A stretch of 64,000 nt of DNA from Monomorium pharaonis (lineage: Eukaryota > Arthropoda > Insecta > Hymenoptera > Formicidae), in contig NC_050468.1 of the NCBI RefSeq assembly GCF_013373865.1, forward strand, positions 18,370,774 to 18,434,773. Reading direction: 5' to 3'. The position numbers and the translations under genes are program-made. The notes beneath the pieces were generated by a model that made no database searches, was not told the origin of the DNA, and worked only from the letters and a program-made list of their open reading frames with translations. Of this stretch, positions 63,651 through 64,000 are shown one piece after another. The first letter of the stretch is position 1; the number at the start of each line of letters is the position of its first letter.

Positions 63651-63819
63651 CTAATTAAACTAATCTATAAAAACCATGATACGACTTCCAGTTCAAACAA
63701 AGTACCGTTAAAATAGGTAGACGCGCGACAAAATGTTTTATTTCCTTAAATTTATATTTATTCATACGTGGTTTTTTAAAACATCTTATCTTATTGTGCG
63801 TTTATTTCAGGTAGGAACG

Positions 63820-64000
63820 GGCGAGGGAAATGACCGATATATCACTCGAGCGAGTTATATCATGGAAGTTATAAGAAAAGTCCATTTAGTCCGTATACTT
63901 GAACGGCACTCCCGAAACAAACCGTCGCGCGACGCGACAAACCGTCTACGGTTTGTTTTCAATTAAATCGGTCGGAACTCCCGAAAATGCGGCGCGACGA
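63820..64000. promoter_or_regulatory. GC-rich edge region with short palindromes
   Basis: A sharp rise in GC/CpG at the window end. Contains a perfect palindrome CGTCGCGCGACG (63923-63934), an inverted repeat CAAACCGT-CT-ACGGTTTG (63938-63955), ACTCCCGAAA twice (63908 and 63977) and an imperfect palindrome around CTCGAG (63846). Probably the edge of a promoter or CpG island of a gene outside the window. Confidence 0.35.

Overview
The window looks like insect nuclear DNA, most likely from a hymenopteran such as an ant. Genes are split by GT-AG introns, intergenic sequence is very AT-rich, dinucleotide microsatellites are long, many short inverted-repeat (MITE-like) elements are scattered about, and the three recognisable proteins are animal families. 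The taxon is an inference from composition and protein similarity; no species marker is present.

Genes occupy only a small part. From about 0.3 to 21 kb there are two head-to-tail paralogues of the DRAM/Frag1 family (DNA-damage-regulated autophagy modulator, DRAM2-like, six membrane segments). I rebuilt both exon by exon. Gene A is coded at 3871-7266 (263 codons) and gene B at 14396-17741 (276 codons). Internal coding exons 2, 3 and 4 are 122, 227 and 139 nt in both copies with the same intron phases, so this is a tandem duplication. Gene B ends in a TGA, but the same reading frame then stays open for 404 more codons to 18953. Through a good splice site at 18923/18924 it can also join, still in frame, a further 379-codon exon at 19707-20846. 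The extension has no ATG in its first 185 codons. It is therefore either a stop-codon readthrough (or edited-stop) extension of DRAM or a separate protein with an unseen start. This is the most unusual feature of the window.

A 2,734-bp foldback transposon sits at 868-3601, in the probable 5' UTR intron of gene A. It has long inverted arms made of tandem 135-bp and 147-bp units and is flanked by a perfect 9-bp duplication, as in MULE/FB-type elements. A diverged relative lies close by, at about 4030-4200.

From 21 to 53 kb I see no convincing gene. This stretch holds AT-rich DNA, several MITEs (22.2, 29.1, 32.75, 44.98 and 46.5 kb), microsatellites and one GC-rich island at 43.2-43.74 kb. An intronless KCTD8/12/16-type gene (BTB plus H1 domains, GABA-B receptor auxiliary subunit family) is on the minus strand at 55029-55766, with a CpG-rich upstream region to about 56.5 kb. 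From 56.5 to 62 kb there is again nothing recognisable except repeats. At 62.6-63.65 kb a roughly 480-bp unit is tandemly repeated. Each unit carries an exon-like core, with splice sites in minus-strand orientation. The last 180 bp are GC-rich with short palindromes and may be the edge of a promoter lying outside the window.

The DRAM genes probably act in lysosomal or autophagic membranes, and the KCTD protein probably with GABA-B receptors at neuronal membranes. Nothing in the sequence links the two loci functionally.
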